From NCBI GenBank assembly GCA_036365145.1, contig JAEOAD010000048.1, positions 13,998,501 to 14,062,500 on the forward strand: 64,000 nt of DNA, written 5' to 3'. Source of the DNA: Orientallactaga sibirica (lineage: Eukaryota; Chordata; Mammalia; Rodentia; Dipodidae). Below are positions 32,690 to 44,519 of the stretch, in pieces. Below the pieces are notes generated by a model that was given only the letters and a program-made list of their open reading frames with translations, did not search any database and had not been told where the DNA came from. The translations under genes were made by a program, and so were the position numbers. Numbering within the stretch: position 1 is the first letter of the stretch; each line of letters begins with the position of its first letter.

Positions 32690-33164
32690 GGAGAGAAATA
32701 AAAGTGTGTTCACATTAGCATGGCAATAGGTGCTCAGGAGGAAAAACAAATGCATGTATGGTAAACACACAGAGGTGACATCACTTCAATTCTATTATTT
32801 CCTGCATACAACGTTTTTCTCAAACAACAACAACAACAACTTTCAGATAGAGACTCCTGCTGGTCAAATCTAGAAAAACAGAAACATCAAAGAGATAAAA
32901 CATTAGAAATGGGTTATATCTGTATGTTGTCTTAAATTTAAATGTTACAAGCCCATGCTGTACTGATTAAGCAGATTGGAGTGGAAGAGAAGCTCTTCTT
33001 CATAAGTATAGTGCAAAGAGCCAACTTGAATTTGAAAAATTACTAGTTTATACTCTGGAATAATTAATACTTCCTTGGGCAAGAGATACATACATACACA
33101 TAAAATGTATACAATAAACCAAGATAACACGATGCCCTTCCCTTTTGAACAGATTCACTTTCAT
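32690..33164. other. No recognised repeat upstream of Mtus2 exon
   Basis: AT-rich; short (CAA)n at 32826-32839. No promoter elements recognised. Confidence 0.5.
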
Positions 33165-33440
33165 TTATCATCTACCAGGGGTCAACTGTGATCTGAAATT
33201 ATTTAATGGAAAATTCTAGAAATGACTCCTAAGTTTTAAGTTGGTTGTAAGTTTTAGTAATGTCAAGAACTCATGTGCTGTCCTGTTCTTTCATGCTAGG
33301 GATATGTTCCATCTTTTTCTGCTGCTTGCCCACACTGGGCACACACTACCCAGCCTTCAGTCACTTCAGACGAACGGTTGCATATCACAATGCCTGGGTT
33401 CCGTTCTCTAAAGCTACACCACTACACCACATCACCAATC
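33165..33440 (+). mobile_element. Tigger-type DNA transposon fragment
   Basis: 'tcaactgtgatctgaaattatttaatggaaaattctagaaat' region (start of a Tigger1-like 5' sequence) followed by 'cagtcacttcagacgaacggttgcatatc'. Confidence 0.65.
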
Positions 33441-34395
33441 TCCCTTCATTTCCTCATAGGCAAGACATCATCACACCATCACAAGAATGGTGAGTGCACT
33501 GTAAGATGTCTTGAGAACGAAAGAAAGACCACATTTCCATGACTCTTTCTACAGCACATTCTTATAATTGTTCTAGTTTCTTTCTAGTTACTTTCTAATC
33601 TCTTACTGGCCCTACTCTCCAAGGTACCCTTTGTCATAGACATGGCTAGACCTCGGTACCATCCATAACTCTAGGCATCTATTGGGGCCTTGAAATGCAT
33701 CCCTATGAGTGCGGGTGGACTGTGGAACAAACACACACCCGAGAACCCATGTCCCAAGGTTCCTGCAGCTACTGTGGCATCCTGCTCCATCTCAGTTTCA
33801 CCTTCCTAATAGTCTACCCCGGACATCCTTGCAAACTCAATGCAATGTCCTTTTCCATATTTTTTTCATCTAATCGAGGTCTTTTCCTATAAGCTGGTTT
33901 TTGATCAGTTTTTTTCCCTTATTTTCCCCTTGTCCCTTTCACCCTAAGGCCAATGTCCACAATGGTCCCCCTTCTCTGGATCCATGTTCAGGCTTGCCTG
34001 TGCACATCTTGCCCTGGTGTTCCCTGCCACACTGCTCTTTAGCTCCTTTCATATCTCTCTCGTGACCCACATCCTCCCCACTCCCTCTCCCTTCTCATTC
34101 GCTTCTCTACACCCTGTCCTCGGTAAGCCAACAGCCCTTCCCCGCCCCAGGTCCAACTTGACCTCAATACAGCCCTGAGAGGTTGAGGCTGGTGTCAGCC
34201 TCAGTTTCCTTAACGCAGAGCAGATGCGTCACAATACCTATTCTTTCAACTTCGAATGTGTTTCCCAGGCCTCGGGAATTACACATGAGCACATGTAGGT
34301 GAATGTATACAATGGTCATTTAAAGGCTCCTGGGCTCCTTGGGCTGGGAAATGGGTGCCTTAGAGAGTCAAAGAAAGCAGAAAAACTTGTACAAG
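33441..34395. other. No recognised gene; MIR-like scrap
   Basis: CT-rich, possible old LINE text at 33930-34160. 34170-34300 has a MIR-like 'cctcagtttccttaacgcagagcag'. Frames of 60-77 codons are not family members. Confidence 0.4.
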
Positions 34396-34401
34396 CATGG
34401 T

Positions 34402-34745
34402 TGTAGTGGTTTGATGCAGGTGTCCCCATAAACTCAGGTGTTCTGAATGTTAGGTCCCCAGCTGATGGAGATTTGGGAATTAACACCTCCTGGAGGCAGT
34501 GTATTGTTGGCAGCGGGCTTATGGGTATTATAGCCAGATTCCCCTTGCCAGTGTTTGGCACACTCTCCTGTTGCGGGTCCACCTTATGTAGGCCAGGGGG
34601 TGATGTCCACCCTCTGTTCATGCCATCATTTCCCCCTGCCATTATGGAACTTCCCCTCATGTCTGGAAGCCAAAGTAAACCCTTTTCCCCCAAAAGCTGC
34701 TCTTGGTCGGGTGATTTCGGCAACAATGTGAACCAGACTGCAACA
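34402..34745 (+). mobile_element. MaLR LTR (ORR1/MT-like)
   Basis: TG...CA ends (TGTAGTGGTTTGATGC...CTGCAACA), 344 bp. 'gtgatgtccaccctctgttcatgcc' and 'cattatggaacttcccctcatg' shared with 12650 and 45602. Confidence 0.75.
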
Positions 34746-34749
34746 GTCA

Positions 34750-35494
34750 TCCTCCGAAAGTAAGCGCCTCTAACACTCTGGATGGAAGATAGACACAAAG
34801 ACAGGAGCTCCTTCTGGTTTGGATGGTCATGGTTGAGAGAAGGGACACACAAAACCAGAGCATCATAAGCCACAATACACAGTATGATCCCTAGAAAGTG
34901 ACCGATGGGCATACCATCAGCATCTTGCCAAGCAAAGCCCCACAGGTGACATCTCTGTTGGTGACAGTAACTTGCCCATTAAGAAGGAGACGGAAGACTA
35001 GACACGTTTCTTGTGACCAGGTATAATTCTCAGTACCTAGATTCATTTGGTGAGCTTTTATTTTTAAGTTATAATTGTATGATTCTCTATGTTTGTCCCC
35101 TCAGAAACCCATGTTAAAACGCCATCCCCACAGGCCTGTGGGGTATTCATATGGAAACCTAGTCCAGCGATGGCATTTAGAAGCAGTCTTGTGGGAAGTA
35201 TTCCAGTCTAAAGAAGACCATCAAGGTGGGAAGCCCCATGATTACATTCTTGTGACTTTATATAATGATGGAGACAGACACCAGGTCCCACATATGCAGG
35301 CATCTTGTCTTTCTTCATGTGATGTCCTGGCCACCATGAGCCAAAATAACATACTCAGCTTATGATACAATGTCATGAGCTACAGAAAACAGGGAATGTA
35401 CAACTATCATTTATTTCATTTACACTTCTTTATTTAAGCAAAGTGATGCTTGACTTTCAGAGATAGGTTTTAATATTCCTTTGCTTTAAAAAAA
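34750..35494. other. Mostly unassigned; possible old LTR
   Basis: 35090-35365 ('aaaacgccatccccacaggcctg', 'gtgatgtcctggccaccatgag') has an MST/MaLR-like feel but I cannot confirm it. Confidence 0.35.
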
Positions 35495-35600
35495 AATTTC
35501 CCCTTTTCACTTCCGGATGAGGAAATGAAGATTCAGGGATGACATTCCCAAAGTCACACAGGTAAGTGGCAGAGCAAGAAGAGACAGAAAGATGGAATTA
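35495..35600 (-). mobile_element. MIR SINE remnant
   Basis: 'ttttcacttccggatgaggaaa...' to 'gtcacacaggtaagtggcagag' is the antisense MIR core. Confidence 0.75.
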
Positions 35601-36054
35601 CGAAAGGAAAAAAAAAAGGACAGCTGCCAATCATGCAGTCCATGCAGGAAGAATGACAGGAAAAGGCATCACTGTAAAAACCCAAAGGAGAAGAGAAAGC
35701 TCCCCAGGAAAGTCCGTTTGCACACCGACTTCAATCACACAGCAAAACTGCGCTTGTTTCCTCCCCTACTTACTTGACTGGCCCTGACCCAGGCTCATTA
35801 ATGACCAGAAGAAAGCCACAAAGGACATGTGAAAAAGAGGGTTTCTCTGACTCTGTACTTCAATCCAAGCTTCTCTATTCACAAACATGTCTCCAAACAT
35901 CACATCATTGTTAAAACTCATAAACGGTATGTGATTAAACAAAAGAAACAAATGTTACCCAACCTTTAAAACCCAAAACTGACATGCATTTTCCCTGGGG
36001 GAAGCATGTAACCCTTGCATGGATCATGTCCACCAGTAGTAAAAAGTGACAACT
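35601..36054. other. No recognised gene or repeat
   Basis: Two overlapping plus frames of about 60-73 codons (35566-35787) start in the MIR and are not recognised. Confidence 0.5.
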
Positions 36055-36282
36055 GGGCTGAAGAGATGGCTTAGCGGTTAAGGCATTTGCCTATAAAGCC
36101 AAAGGACCAAGGATTGATTCCCCAGGAACTATGTAAGCCAAAAACACAAGGTAGTACATGCACCTGGAGTTTGTTTGCAGTGGCTGGAGGCCCTGGTGCA
36201 TCCATACTCTCTCTTTCTCTCTCTCTTCCCCCTCTCTCTGCTCTTTTTCTCTCTCCCAAATAAATAAATATAAATATAAATT
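36055..36282 (+). mobile_element. B2/Dip-type SINE, short form
   Basis: Flanks AAAAGTGACAAC (36042-36053) and AAAAGTAACAAT (36283-36294). Confidence 0.9.
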
Positions 36283-36283
36283 A

Positions 36284-36600
36284 AAAGTAACAATCAATGA
36301 CCTTAGAGATAGATGCCATTTTTTGTTTGCTTTTCCTTGAAAAAACAATTCATTACTTGTGTCTTATGTTGGGAATGAATTTTAAAATCTCATAAGATTT
36401 GAGGCTATGTGGTTCTTGATAGTCTTTTAAGTGGATTCCCTCAGTGCGAGGGCCAGGAAATTTGCCTGGCCCCACTGGCAACTCCTAGGGACCCTACACA
36501 GGGCCATGGTGGGCAAGACTTCCTCCATAGATAGAGCAGGACAGCTCACCCTTCCCTTGTGCTAGACTGCATGCTCCTTCTCCCTTAAACCTGTTGTTAA
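36284..36600. other. No recognised gene or repeat
   Basis: Short unannotated intron. Confidence 0.5.
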
Positions 36601-36616
36601 AAATCTCCAATATTGG

Positions 36617-36869
36617 TGCTGGAGAGATGGCTTAGTGGTTAAAGCACTTGCCTGAGAAGCCTAAGGACCCATGTTCAACTCTCCAGATCCCATGTTGGCC
36701 AGACACACAAGGGTGAGGCAAGAGCAAGGTCACATGTGCTCATTAGGCAGCACAAGTGTCTGGAGTTCGATGGCAGTGGCTGAGGCCCTGGTGTACCAAT
36801 TCTCTTTCTCTCTCTCTGTCTCTCTTTCTCTCTAAAAAAATAAAATAAAATAAAACAAACAAATACATA
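36617..36869 (+). mobile_element. B2/Dip-type SINE, third form
   Basis: Third variant: TTCAACTCTCCAGATCCCA after the head, and extra 'gtgaggcaagagcaaggtcacatg' text. Flanks TCTCCAATATTGG (36604-36616) and TCTCCAATGTTGG (36874-36886). Confidence 0.9.
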
Positions 36870-36886
36870 AAAAGTCTCCAATGTTG

Positions 36887-36984
36887 GAGATGGGGCAGTG
36901 GCTCAGCAGGTCAGAACACTTGCCTGTGCAAGCCTGAGGGCCAGCGTTCAATCCGCAGCACCCACATAAAAAAAGCTGGATGAG
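36887..36984 (+). mobile_element. B4 SINE, piece 1 (tRNA-like head)
   Basis: 'ggcagtggctcagcaggtcagaac...' with box B 'gcgttcaatccgcagcaccc' and 'aaaaaaagctggatgag'. Continues at 37297. Confidence 0.75.
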
Positions 36985-37293
36985 GTCTGGAGAGATGGCT
37001 TAGCGGTTAAGGCGCCTGCCCACTAAGTCTAAGATGTCAGTTCCAATCTCCAGGTCCCACGGTTAGCCAGATCCAAAGTGAGGCAAGGGCGCGCAATGCC
37101 GCACTTGCCCACAAGGGGGCCCACGTATCAGGAGTTGGTTTGCAGAGGCTGAGAGGCTGCTGGCGTGCCCATTCTCTATCTGTCTTCCTCTCCCTCTCTC
37201 TCTCTCTCTCTCTCTCTGTATGTGTCTCTCAAAAAAAAAAAAAAAAAAAAACGAAAAAAAGGACAAAAAGGTAAAAAAAAAAATAAAAAAAAA
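36985..37293 (+). mobile_element. B2/Dip-type SINE, long form, inserted in B4
   Basis: Long form with (TC)n and a long A-rich tail. AAAAAAGCTGGATGAG before and AAAAAAGCTGAATGTAG after mark the duplication. Confidence 0.85.
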
Positions 37294-37430
37294 AAAGCTG
37301 AATGTAGCCACATTTCTACAACTCCAGTGCTGAGACAGGAAGATCACTGGAGCTATCTGGTCAACCAGTCTAACTAAAACATGGTGCAGTCTCCAGGTTC
37401 AGTGAAAGAGTCAGTTTCAAAGAAATAATA
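37294..37430 (+). mobile_element. B4 SINE, piece 2 (B1-like half)
   Basis: 'ctccagtgctgagacaggaagatcactgg' and 'tggtcaaccagtctaac' complete the B4 begun at 36887. Confidence 0.75.
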
Positions 37431-37744
37431 TGAAAGAGCAATGCAGAATGATACCTATGCACACAGAACACTTACATCTGCACACACATCTTTAAAAAAA
37501 AGAGAGATTTGTTTTAAAAAAATCTTCAGAATTGGAGAAGTTATTGAAAACTCCCACCATCTGAGGGAACCTTAATTCTAACTGCGTCTATTAGAGCTGA
37601 GTGGAAGCAAGACTTCCATTCTCAGTTATCCTTCTAACCAAATGCTCTGAAAGTGAACCTCCTCTCCCCCACCGTGCGTGCATGCGTGCTTGTGTGTGCA
37701 TGTGTGTGTGTTAACTCCATATCACCAACTAAAATACTAAAGTA

Positions 37745-37900
37745 CAAGTTGAATGCCCCTTCTCTGAAATGTGTGGGACCAAGAAGGGTTTAAAATTTCT
37801 AAGTTTCCCAGATTTGTAGGATGTTTGTGTTTGGGCTTTGATGATTGAGCATCTCTAATCTGAACATCCAAAATGCGCCAAAAGGGTTTGGGTTTAGGGG
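37745..37900 (+). mobile_element. Tigger-like MITE ends
   Basis: 'agttgaatgccccttctctgaaatg' matches the terminal repeat of a well-known Tigger-related MITE (AGTATCCCTTATCCGAAATG-like). 'ttgagcatctctaatctga' at about 37846 looks like a second terminal repeat. Confidence 0.55.
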
Positions 37901-38480
37901 AAGCTCAGCCTCTCCCATATTAGCTGTCCTAAACTGTCCTAAACTACACTGATTCAGTCATACACATATGTAGATTTTAGACACTGGGGAAGGGCCATAA
38001 AAATATCACTACCAAATTATACCTTGCTGCATTGTTCTATCCTGTTTGATAACTTTAGGGCCTTTAATTTTCCATGTAAAATATTTACAACCCATCCTGC
38101 TGTCTCTGAAGAGATAAGAGCACCTCCCACATCATTATTCACTCTGCCCAGAACAGGAACAAAGCAGCTGCCTCCAGCACCACAGGGTTTGTAGGCCTGA
38201 AGCGCTTCCTCAACGGATCAGCATTCCTCTGCCCACCTGTCCCTACAGATGCTGCACATGTCCCCATCTTGCCCCCAAAAGCTGAGCTGTAAGATAAGAA
38301 ACCTTGCTTGAAATATCAATCATGATGACATCACCTTTATTACAAAAGAAAGAGACAGACAACAAACGTAAGGAAAGGAGGCTGACCTATCAACAACATG
38401 TTCTACGTAACAACCTACCATCTTGCCAGGTTCACTAGTTAGTTTTGTCATTACTAACAATGCTTTCAAAAACACAAAGT
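37901..38480. other. No recognised gene; possible MITE interior
   Basis: A duplicated 'ctgtcctaaact' at 37926-37949 is the only local structure noticed. Confidence 0.45.
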
Positions 38481-38711
38481 GGGCTGGAGAGATGGCTGAG
38501 TGGTTAAGGCGCTTGCCTGCAAAGCCCAAGGACTCATGTTCAACTCTGCAGGTCCCACGTAAGCCAGATACACAGTGACGCAAGTGCGCAAGGTTTCACA
38601 TGTATACAATGGGGTGCGTGCATCTGGAGTTTAAGTGCAGTGGATGGAGGCCTGGGGGGTACCAATCCTCTTTCTCACTTTCACTGTGTTGCTCACTCTC
38701 TCACATACAAA
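38481..38711 (+). mobile_element. B2/Dip-type SINE, third form
   Basis: TTCAACTCTGCAGGTCCCACGTAAGCC plus 'cagtgacgcaagtgcgcaagg'. Confidence 0.85.
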
Positions 38712-38734
38712 AGGCCAGTCTGTTGGGACTGTCT

Positions 38735-38770
38735 CAACACACACACACACACGCACACACACACACACAA
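38735..38770. repeat. (CA)n microsatellite
   Basis: CA run interrupted once by a CG. Confidence 0.9.
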
Positions 38771-38799
38771 ACATGGTGGCATCCGGGTCACAGGTATGA

Positions 38800-39343
38800 A
38801 TGGCTATGCACTGCCAAGACATGTCACCTTAAAAATTGTGTCCTCAGACAACTGACTTACGTACACATCATAGAGTGCTCACACAAACCTGCACAGTTTA
38901 GGCCAAGCACTTGATGTGGTCTCTTGACTCCATCAAGAGACACTAGTAGTGTGCTGTGTGTGAGGTTGCTGTGAGCATGCCAGTGCATACTGTTTGCAGT
39001 GCCTTTATTTAAATGTAAGTAGGAGGAAGATCTGAAATGCATTGATGATAAAAAGTACAGCATGGCCAATGCATAAACCAGCCCCACAGTGTTTACTGGC
39101 CCTATCAAGTATCTGTACTCTGCATAATTAAACATGCTGTACTTCTATGTGAATGGCACTACAGGGGGCTTTTTTACTGTGGCATCACCACAAACGTGAG
39201 TAATGCATTGCCACACGACTTATCATGTCTACCCCGTTGCTCAGTGATAAGGACTTTTTCAGCTCCATTAAAATCATACAGGATTGCTGCTATATACACG
39301 GGCTTCACTGACGAAAGTGTCTTCATGCAGTACATGACTGTAG
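38800..39343 (+). mobile_element. MER2-like Tigger DNA transposon
   Basis: 'acatcatagagtgctcacacaaacctg', 'atcatgtctac', 'ttcagctccattaaaatcata' and the terminal 'catgactgta' follow the order of MER2, a TcMar-Tigger non-autonomous element. Confidence 0.8.
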
Positions 39344-39948
39344 TGGAGGCACCGTGCTCTCTGCTTGCTAAAGCACAGAACCGTCTTTACCAATCTCTCA
39401 ACACCAGGCTGTCTCAGCTCTCCCAAGTTCACAGTCTCTGCCAACAGTTTGGCACATTATCTAGAAGTTTTTTTTTTTTTTTTCAGTTGAATGGATATTA
39501 ATTTTTTGAATCAAGCAATGGGTAGATAGCACGTAGGTGCCCATACGCAATCTTTTCATCCATCTTGGATGTCAATTTCCTGTTAGCCATGTTTATTCTG
39601 TCCAATGCAGCGTGAAAGGCATTCCCAGATAAAGCGAAACTCAGCCACTTTGCCACTGTGCCATCTTGTCATCATCCTGAGTTACCTGGCTGAATGACAG
39701 ACTGCTCAGCTTGACATTCAAGGTCCGATGAGCCCATCTATGCCTCCAGATTTAATCCCCTTTCCACTTCTACTTAAAATACACCTGTCCCTTTAAATCT
39801 GCCTCCCTACCCAATAGCTCCACCTGTCAAAGGCTACTTCTTCCCTAAATTCTCTCATCTCCATAACTGGTGGGGGAGAAGCTACATACCATTTATCAAG
39901 TCCTGAATCTGCACATCTTTCCTTTTCTTTTGGACTGCCATAGGCATT
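39344..39948. other. No recognised gene or repeat
   Basis: Poly(T) at 39469-39483; otherwise unannotated. Confidence 0.5.
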
Positions 39949-40149
39949 TTTTAAACTATATTTTATTTATTTATTACAGAGAGAGAGAGGTAAAGAGAGA
40001 GAGAAAATGGGCACCCCAGGGCCTCGAGCCACTGCAAACAAACATGCGCCTCCTTGTGCATCTGGCTTACATGGGTCCTGGGGAATTGAACCAGGGTCCT
40101 TTGGCTTTGCAGGCAAACGCCTTAACCGCTAAGCCATCTTCTCCAGCCC
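39949..40149 (-). mobile_element. B2/Dip-type SINE, short form
   Basis: Antisense with a deletion after 'caaacaaac'; box B complement 'gaattgaacc'. Confidence 0.85.
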
Positions 40150-40254
40150 CTATGGTACATTTTGATCATAGCTCTGCATTCATCCCTCAGAATCCAGAGT
40201 ACTGATTCCAGGAACCTTCACACTCACCCCAAACTGGAAGCTGTTCAAATCATT

Positions 40255-40515
40255 CCTATGAAATGGTGTGGTGCTTGCACAGAAGCTGGGCCCATCCTTC
40301 CTTTATCTGTGGGACAGCACTAGATCACTTATAAGAACGAACACAAGGGAAATGCGACATGAATAGTTTGCGTTCTGTCTTGCGTAGGGAATACTGACTG
40401 GAAAAATCTATGCACGCTCAAGCACAGGTTCATTTTAAGAGACACTCTCCATCTGTGGTTGTCGATTCCGCAGATGTGGAGTCCACAGAGATGGAGGGCT
40501 GACGGCATGTCTTGT
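40255..40515 (+). mobile_element. Tigger-type MITE
   Basis: 'tagatcacttataa', 'agggaatactgactgg', 'ttgtcgattccgcagatg', 'cagagatggagggctgac' match in order the conserved blocks of a TcMar-Tigger MITE (Tigger7-like). Confidence 0.7.
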
Positions 40516-41334
40516 TTCACTACAGCTGTATGTTTTGTTAGTAGACGGTTAGTGTACTAACAGGAAACCACCAGCTCCCCAGGAAGAGGTCAGGCACTTC
40601 CGCCTCCATGTGGTCACGGAAGTGCTTTCCACACAGTAGACACTGGATGAAGTCACCTTGAGCTCCGAAGTGGGATGTTCACACTACCCTCAGTGTAGCA
40701 TAGACTCTTATTTTTCCAACATTTTAAGATGCAGGCCGTAAAGTTACTCTTCTAAGCAAGAGTTCCCGTTCTTCAGGGATATTGTCAGAGTACCAGGGGT
40801 GAGTATAAGGAAAGATGCATTTGATCATCAGTGTATATTTGTCATGGCAATATATCGTAAAAACAAAACAAGTGAAGTCAGAGGGCTCCTTCTACTACCA
40901 ACATGGGAGTGGATCTAAGACTGAAAACCCCACGTGCACAGCATTCCTCCACTACCGAGTCTGCTGCACAGTGCTTTCTTGATGGTGAGTTTTCATGTGC
41001 ACACACGTGCTGTGGTCTGAATGCAAACACAACCCCATGGATCCTAGCAAATGCACCCCCTGCCATGCAGTGAGGTACCCTTCAGAAGGACTTCAGTGTA
41101 TGATCACACAGATGTCAAAATTCCGAGGTTTTAAACTTCAGTCAACATCCTTGCTGTGCATATATTTAGAACGTATAATGTCCTGCTGCATTTGATAACA
41201 ATTCTAGGTGCACTTACATGTGCATATTTATATACAAATCCATCTAATCACGTTCTTTAGGAAGTTTCAGGATGTAACAGCTCCAGTTACTTACGCATAT
41301 TCAAAGTCTGGGTCCGGTTTTGTAATGTTTTCTG
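40516..41334. other. No recognised gene or repeat
   Basis: Unannotated, short frames on both strands. Confidence 0.5.
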
Positions 41335-41567
41335 TGTTAAGTATCCCTTATTCAAAGGGCTTGGGTATAGACACTCTTTAGGTTAGATTTTCATAAACGT
41401 GATGAACTACCTCAGGGATGAGACGCAAGTCTAAACACAAGAATCACTTACATTTAGTATACAGCTTACACAGCTTTTAATGCATCTGCATTTGTACATC
41501 ACGTGAGGTCAGGGGTGTGTCACATTAGTACTCAAAATGCACCGATTTTAGAACTTTACATTGGGGG
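41335..41567 (+). mobile_element. Tigger-like MITE
   Basis: 'gtatcccttattcaaagggcttggg', 'gggatgagacgcaagtctaaacac' and 'cacgtgaggtcaggg' follow the same MITE as at 37745. Confidence 0.7.
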
Positions 41568-41915
41568 TGTATATTAGTCTCTTTCTCAATGCTGGGGCAA
41601 AACAGCTGACAAAAATCAACTTAACAGAGGGAGGGTTTGTTTCATCTTACAGTTCCAGGTTACGTCCATGGTGGATGGGGAAGGCATGGCGGCGGGAACA
41701 TGTCGTAAAGCTGGTCACATTCAGCCCACACTGAGGAGGCAGAGCGTAATGATGGCTGCTGCTCAGCCATCCTCTCCTTTCATGCGGTTCAGGACTGTGG
41801 GTCTTCCCACCTCCACCCTATCACAGGTATATCCAGAGGCTCATCTAATCTAGATAGTCCCTCCTGGGTGACTTTAGGTCTTGTCAAATTGACAATCAAT
41901 ATAAAATATTGACCA
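41568..41915 (-). mobile_element. MaLR LTR (MTD/MTE-like)
   Basis: 'tttgtttcatcttacagttcc', 'catggtggatggggaaggcatgg', 'ctgctgctcagccatcctc', 'tgtcaaattgacaatc'. Placed directly at the end of a Tigger-like MITE. Confidence 0.8.
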
Positions 41916-42699
41916 AGCACTTAATCTGTATGTTTATTCACATCAGGCATGTTTTGTGTAGGTTGAATTTGAACTCTCTACAAGTTTAATAATCAGTTAC
42001 TGGTTGGGAGTTGTAGCAGCCATACTCAGCTCCTCAGTAGCTGTCTGAGGTGCTGAATCCCATGCCACATAACATAAACTACACCAGAGCTTGCTTAGAT
42101 CTCTTCTTAGGTAACAGGGACAGCAGTTACACTCGGTTCTAATATACAAACAAATCAATGTCAACAATATCTGTGTTTTGAGGTACCATAGGATACTTTA
42201 TTTTTATTTTACTCATCAAAAAAAAAAAGAACTAAATGTTATTTTTCCCTACTTATGGGACCAAGAAAGGAGTTAAACGGGTTTCTTAGTAATTAGATCA
42301 AGCTGATATTTAATCAGAAGACATTCACTAAGAGTCTCACCCACAAAAGTATCCCATGCTCTTACAAAGAAGTTACATTCACGGGTTCCAGCCAAAATCA
42401 TTTCTTTTCCTCTTCACACAGTCCTTTTCAGGACAGAACTTCATCCCAAACTTCAGCGTATTCACTGCTTTCCTTTTGTGATCATTATCTTTTTTCTTTG
42501 TCTTGGATGATTTTTTTTTCACAACAAAAAAATTTTATGTTGTCAATTATTTTTAAAATAAAATTTCATTGTCTAAAAAAAATTAATGATACACACAAGC
42601 CCCCTCATCTCATCCCAAGAAATGGAGTTTGACTGTAAAATGTAGGATCTGTCTTTATACTCAAGGTATGAGGTATGTAACCCCATTTTTTTCAACTTG
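41916..42699. other. No recognised gene or repeat
   Basis: AT-rich with an A-run near 42220; unannotated. Confidence 0.5.
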
Positions 42700-43480
42700 T
42701 GTATTATGGATTTGTTCCCACATAAACGAATGCAGACAATACTTCATCACTGTGAATACTAACCTGTGCCATAATTTACTCACTAGCATTGTTGTTGGTC
42801 TTGAGGTTGTTCAAGTTTTTAAATAATTTTCAGAGAAAATTCCTGAATTGATGCCTTCCTAGCCCCCTTTTCTTTTAGAGTTCCTGGGTGAATGGGTATG
42901 CCCATGTGCTTAGTACCACTGAGGGGTTGCTCTGTTTCCAGGAACAGCTGGCACACAGTGGGTGTCCCCTAACTACGTGTTGAACAAATATATCTGTCTT
43001 CATGAAAAAAGTATCAATCTCCATTGTATCCATCAATTTCTCCACCTCCTACTCCATTCCCTCCCTTGAAAATCTCTGTACCTGGAATGACCAGATAGAT
43101 CATTTCTCATTAAAATTGGACTTTTTTTTTAGTATAATTGACATGTATAGAATTAATCACTTTTAACGATACAGTTCTTCAAATTCTGGCAAACAATACA
43201 CTTTGTATTCAACACCCACGAAAACTAAGATATAAGACCCATCAACCTCTAACCCCTACAAACACATGGCCTTGTTCTTGTCTCTGCAAATTTTCTTTTT
43301 TTCCAGAATATTCCTCCCATGCAACTATCCACTGTGTAGATTTTGTATCTAGCTTCTTGCACCTCCCACGGGATACCTCCAGGTTTCAGTAATTCTGACT
43401 AGAGCTACTATAAACATTCACATGTAGCATCTTGTCTGAAACTGAAACCATTCTGAGAGTATGAAATTGTTAACTCAGAT
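42700..43480 (-). mobile_element. LINE-1 (L1M) antisense remnants
   Basis: 42700-42850 ('gtgccataatttactcac', 'ggttgttcaag') and 43110-43450 ('agtataattgacatgtatag', 'cacccacgaaaact', 'gatacctccaggtttcag') resemble antisense L1M 3' sequence. A MIR/L2-like tail sits between (42935-43000). Confidence 0.45.
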
Positions 43481-43987
43481 GGAATGCGTACCATCAGGTA
43501 TAAACTAGACATAGGGTTGCCCTTTTCAGAACACACCTCTCATCACCCAAGCGCTCTGATCCTTCCCAGTCCATGACCCATCTTCTCTCAGACCTTTCCG
43601 GGCTTCAGGAACACAGTCACATCCTCTGCTCCATTAGCCCCTCTGTCCTCAAGCCCAGAACAGTCCTGGGTACAAAGCAGGCATCCAGTTTACTCTGTTG
43701 AGCAATCTGGTGAGCAACATTACTGTCTGATTTGCTGCTTAGGGAACCAAGGCAAAAAGGACTTATGGAGCCATGAACGTAACTAGATGAGCTGGGATGT
43801 CAGCACATAGTCGATGTCCTTCACCCACTATACTGAACTGCAACAAAGCCATTTATTTTTAAAATTTGTAGGACAAAAAAATACTTGCCACTTTATTTTG
43901 TTTTCACTTTACTTCTGGTGAGGGTACATGCCATTTCACATGGTGTTTACCACTGCTGTTTCTTCTTCACATTGCATGTCTCTGAAG
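43481..43987. other. No recognised gene; MIR/L2-like scrap
   Basis: 43590-43715 ('ccagaacagtcctgggtacaaagcaggc') has the look of an old MIR or L2 3' end. Confidence 0.4.
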
Positions 43988-44000
43988 TGACATTAGTATT

Positions 44001-44186
44001 TTTTTTTTACTTTTTATTTATTTATTTTTTTGTTTTGTTTTGTTTTGTTTTTCGAGGTAGGGTCTTGCTCTAGCTCAGAGCTGCCCTGATATTTACTATA
44101 GTCTCAGGGTGGCCTCGAACTCATGGCAATCCTCCTACCTCTGCCTCCCAAGTGCTGGGATTAAAGGCGTGCGCCACCATGCCTGC
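44001..44186 (-). mobile_element. B1 SINE
   Basis: Antisense B1 with a (TTTTG)n tail. TGACATTAGTATT (43988-44000) and TGACATTAATTATT (44187-44200) flank it. Confidence 0.9.
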
Positions 44187-44260
44187 TGACATTAATTATT
44201 TTTAACTATGTTTTTTTCATTGCAAACATAGAAGACAAGCTATTTACAGAACTTAGATGT

Positions 44261-44436
44261 GGGGCTGGCGAAATGGCTTAGTGGTTAAGGAGCTTGCCTG
44301 CAAAGCCTAAGGACCCCAGTTCGATTCCCCAGGACCCACAGAAGCCAGATGCACAAGGGGGCGCATGCATCTGGAGTTTGTTTGCAGTGGCTACGGGCCC
44401 TGGAGTGCCCATTCTCTCTTTCTCTCCATCTACCCC

Positions 44437-44484
<48 letters not shown>

Positions 44485-44506
44485 TCTCAAATAAATATAT
44501 AAAATA
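44261..44506 (+). mobile_element. B2/Dip-type SINE, short form
   Basis: AGAACTTAGAT repeated on both sides (44248-44258 and about 44509-44519). Long CT tail with about 28 repeats. Confidence 0.9.
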
Positions 44507-44519
44507 TAAAGAACTTAGA

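Noticed and set aside
38735..38770. Short regular repeats that could suggest a CRISPR array
   Set aside because: They are dinucleotide microsatellites (also at 11918, 19302, 48228); there are no spaced unique segments.
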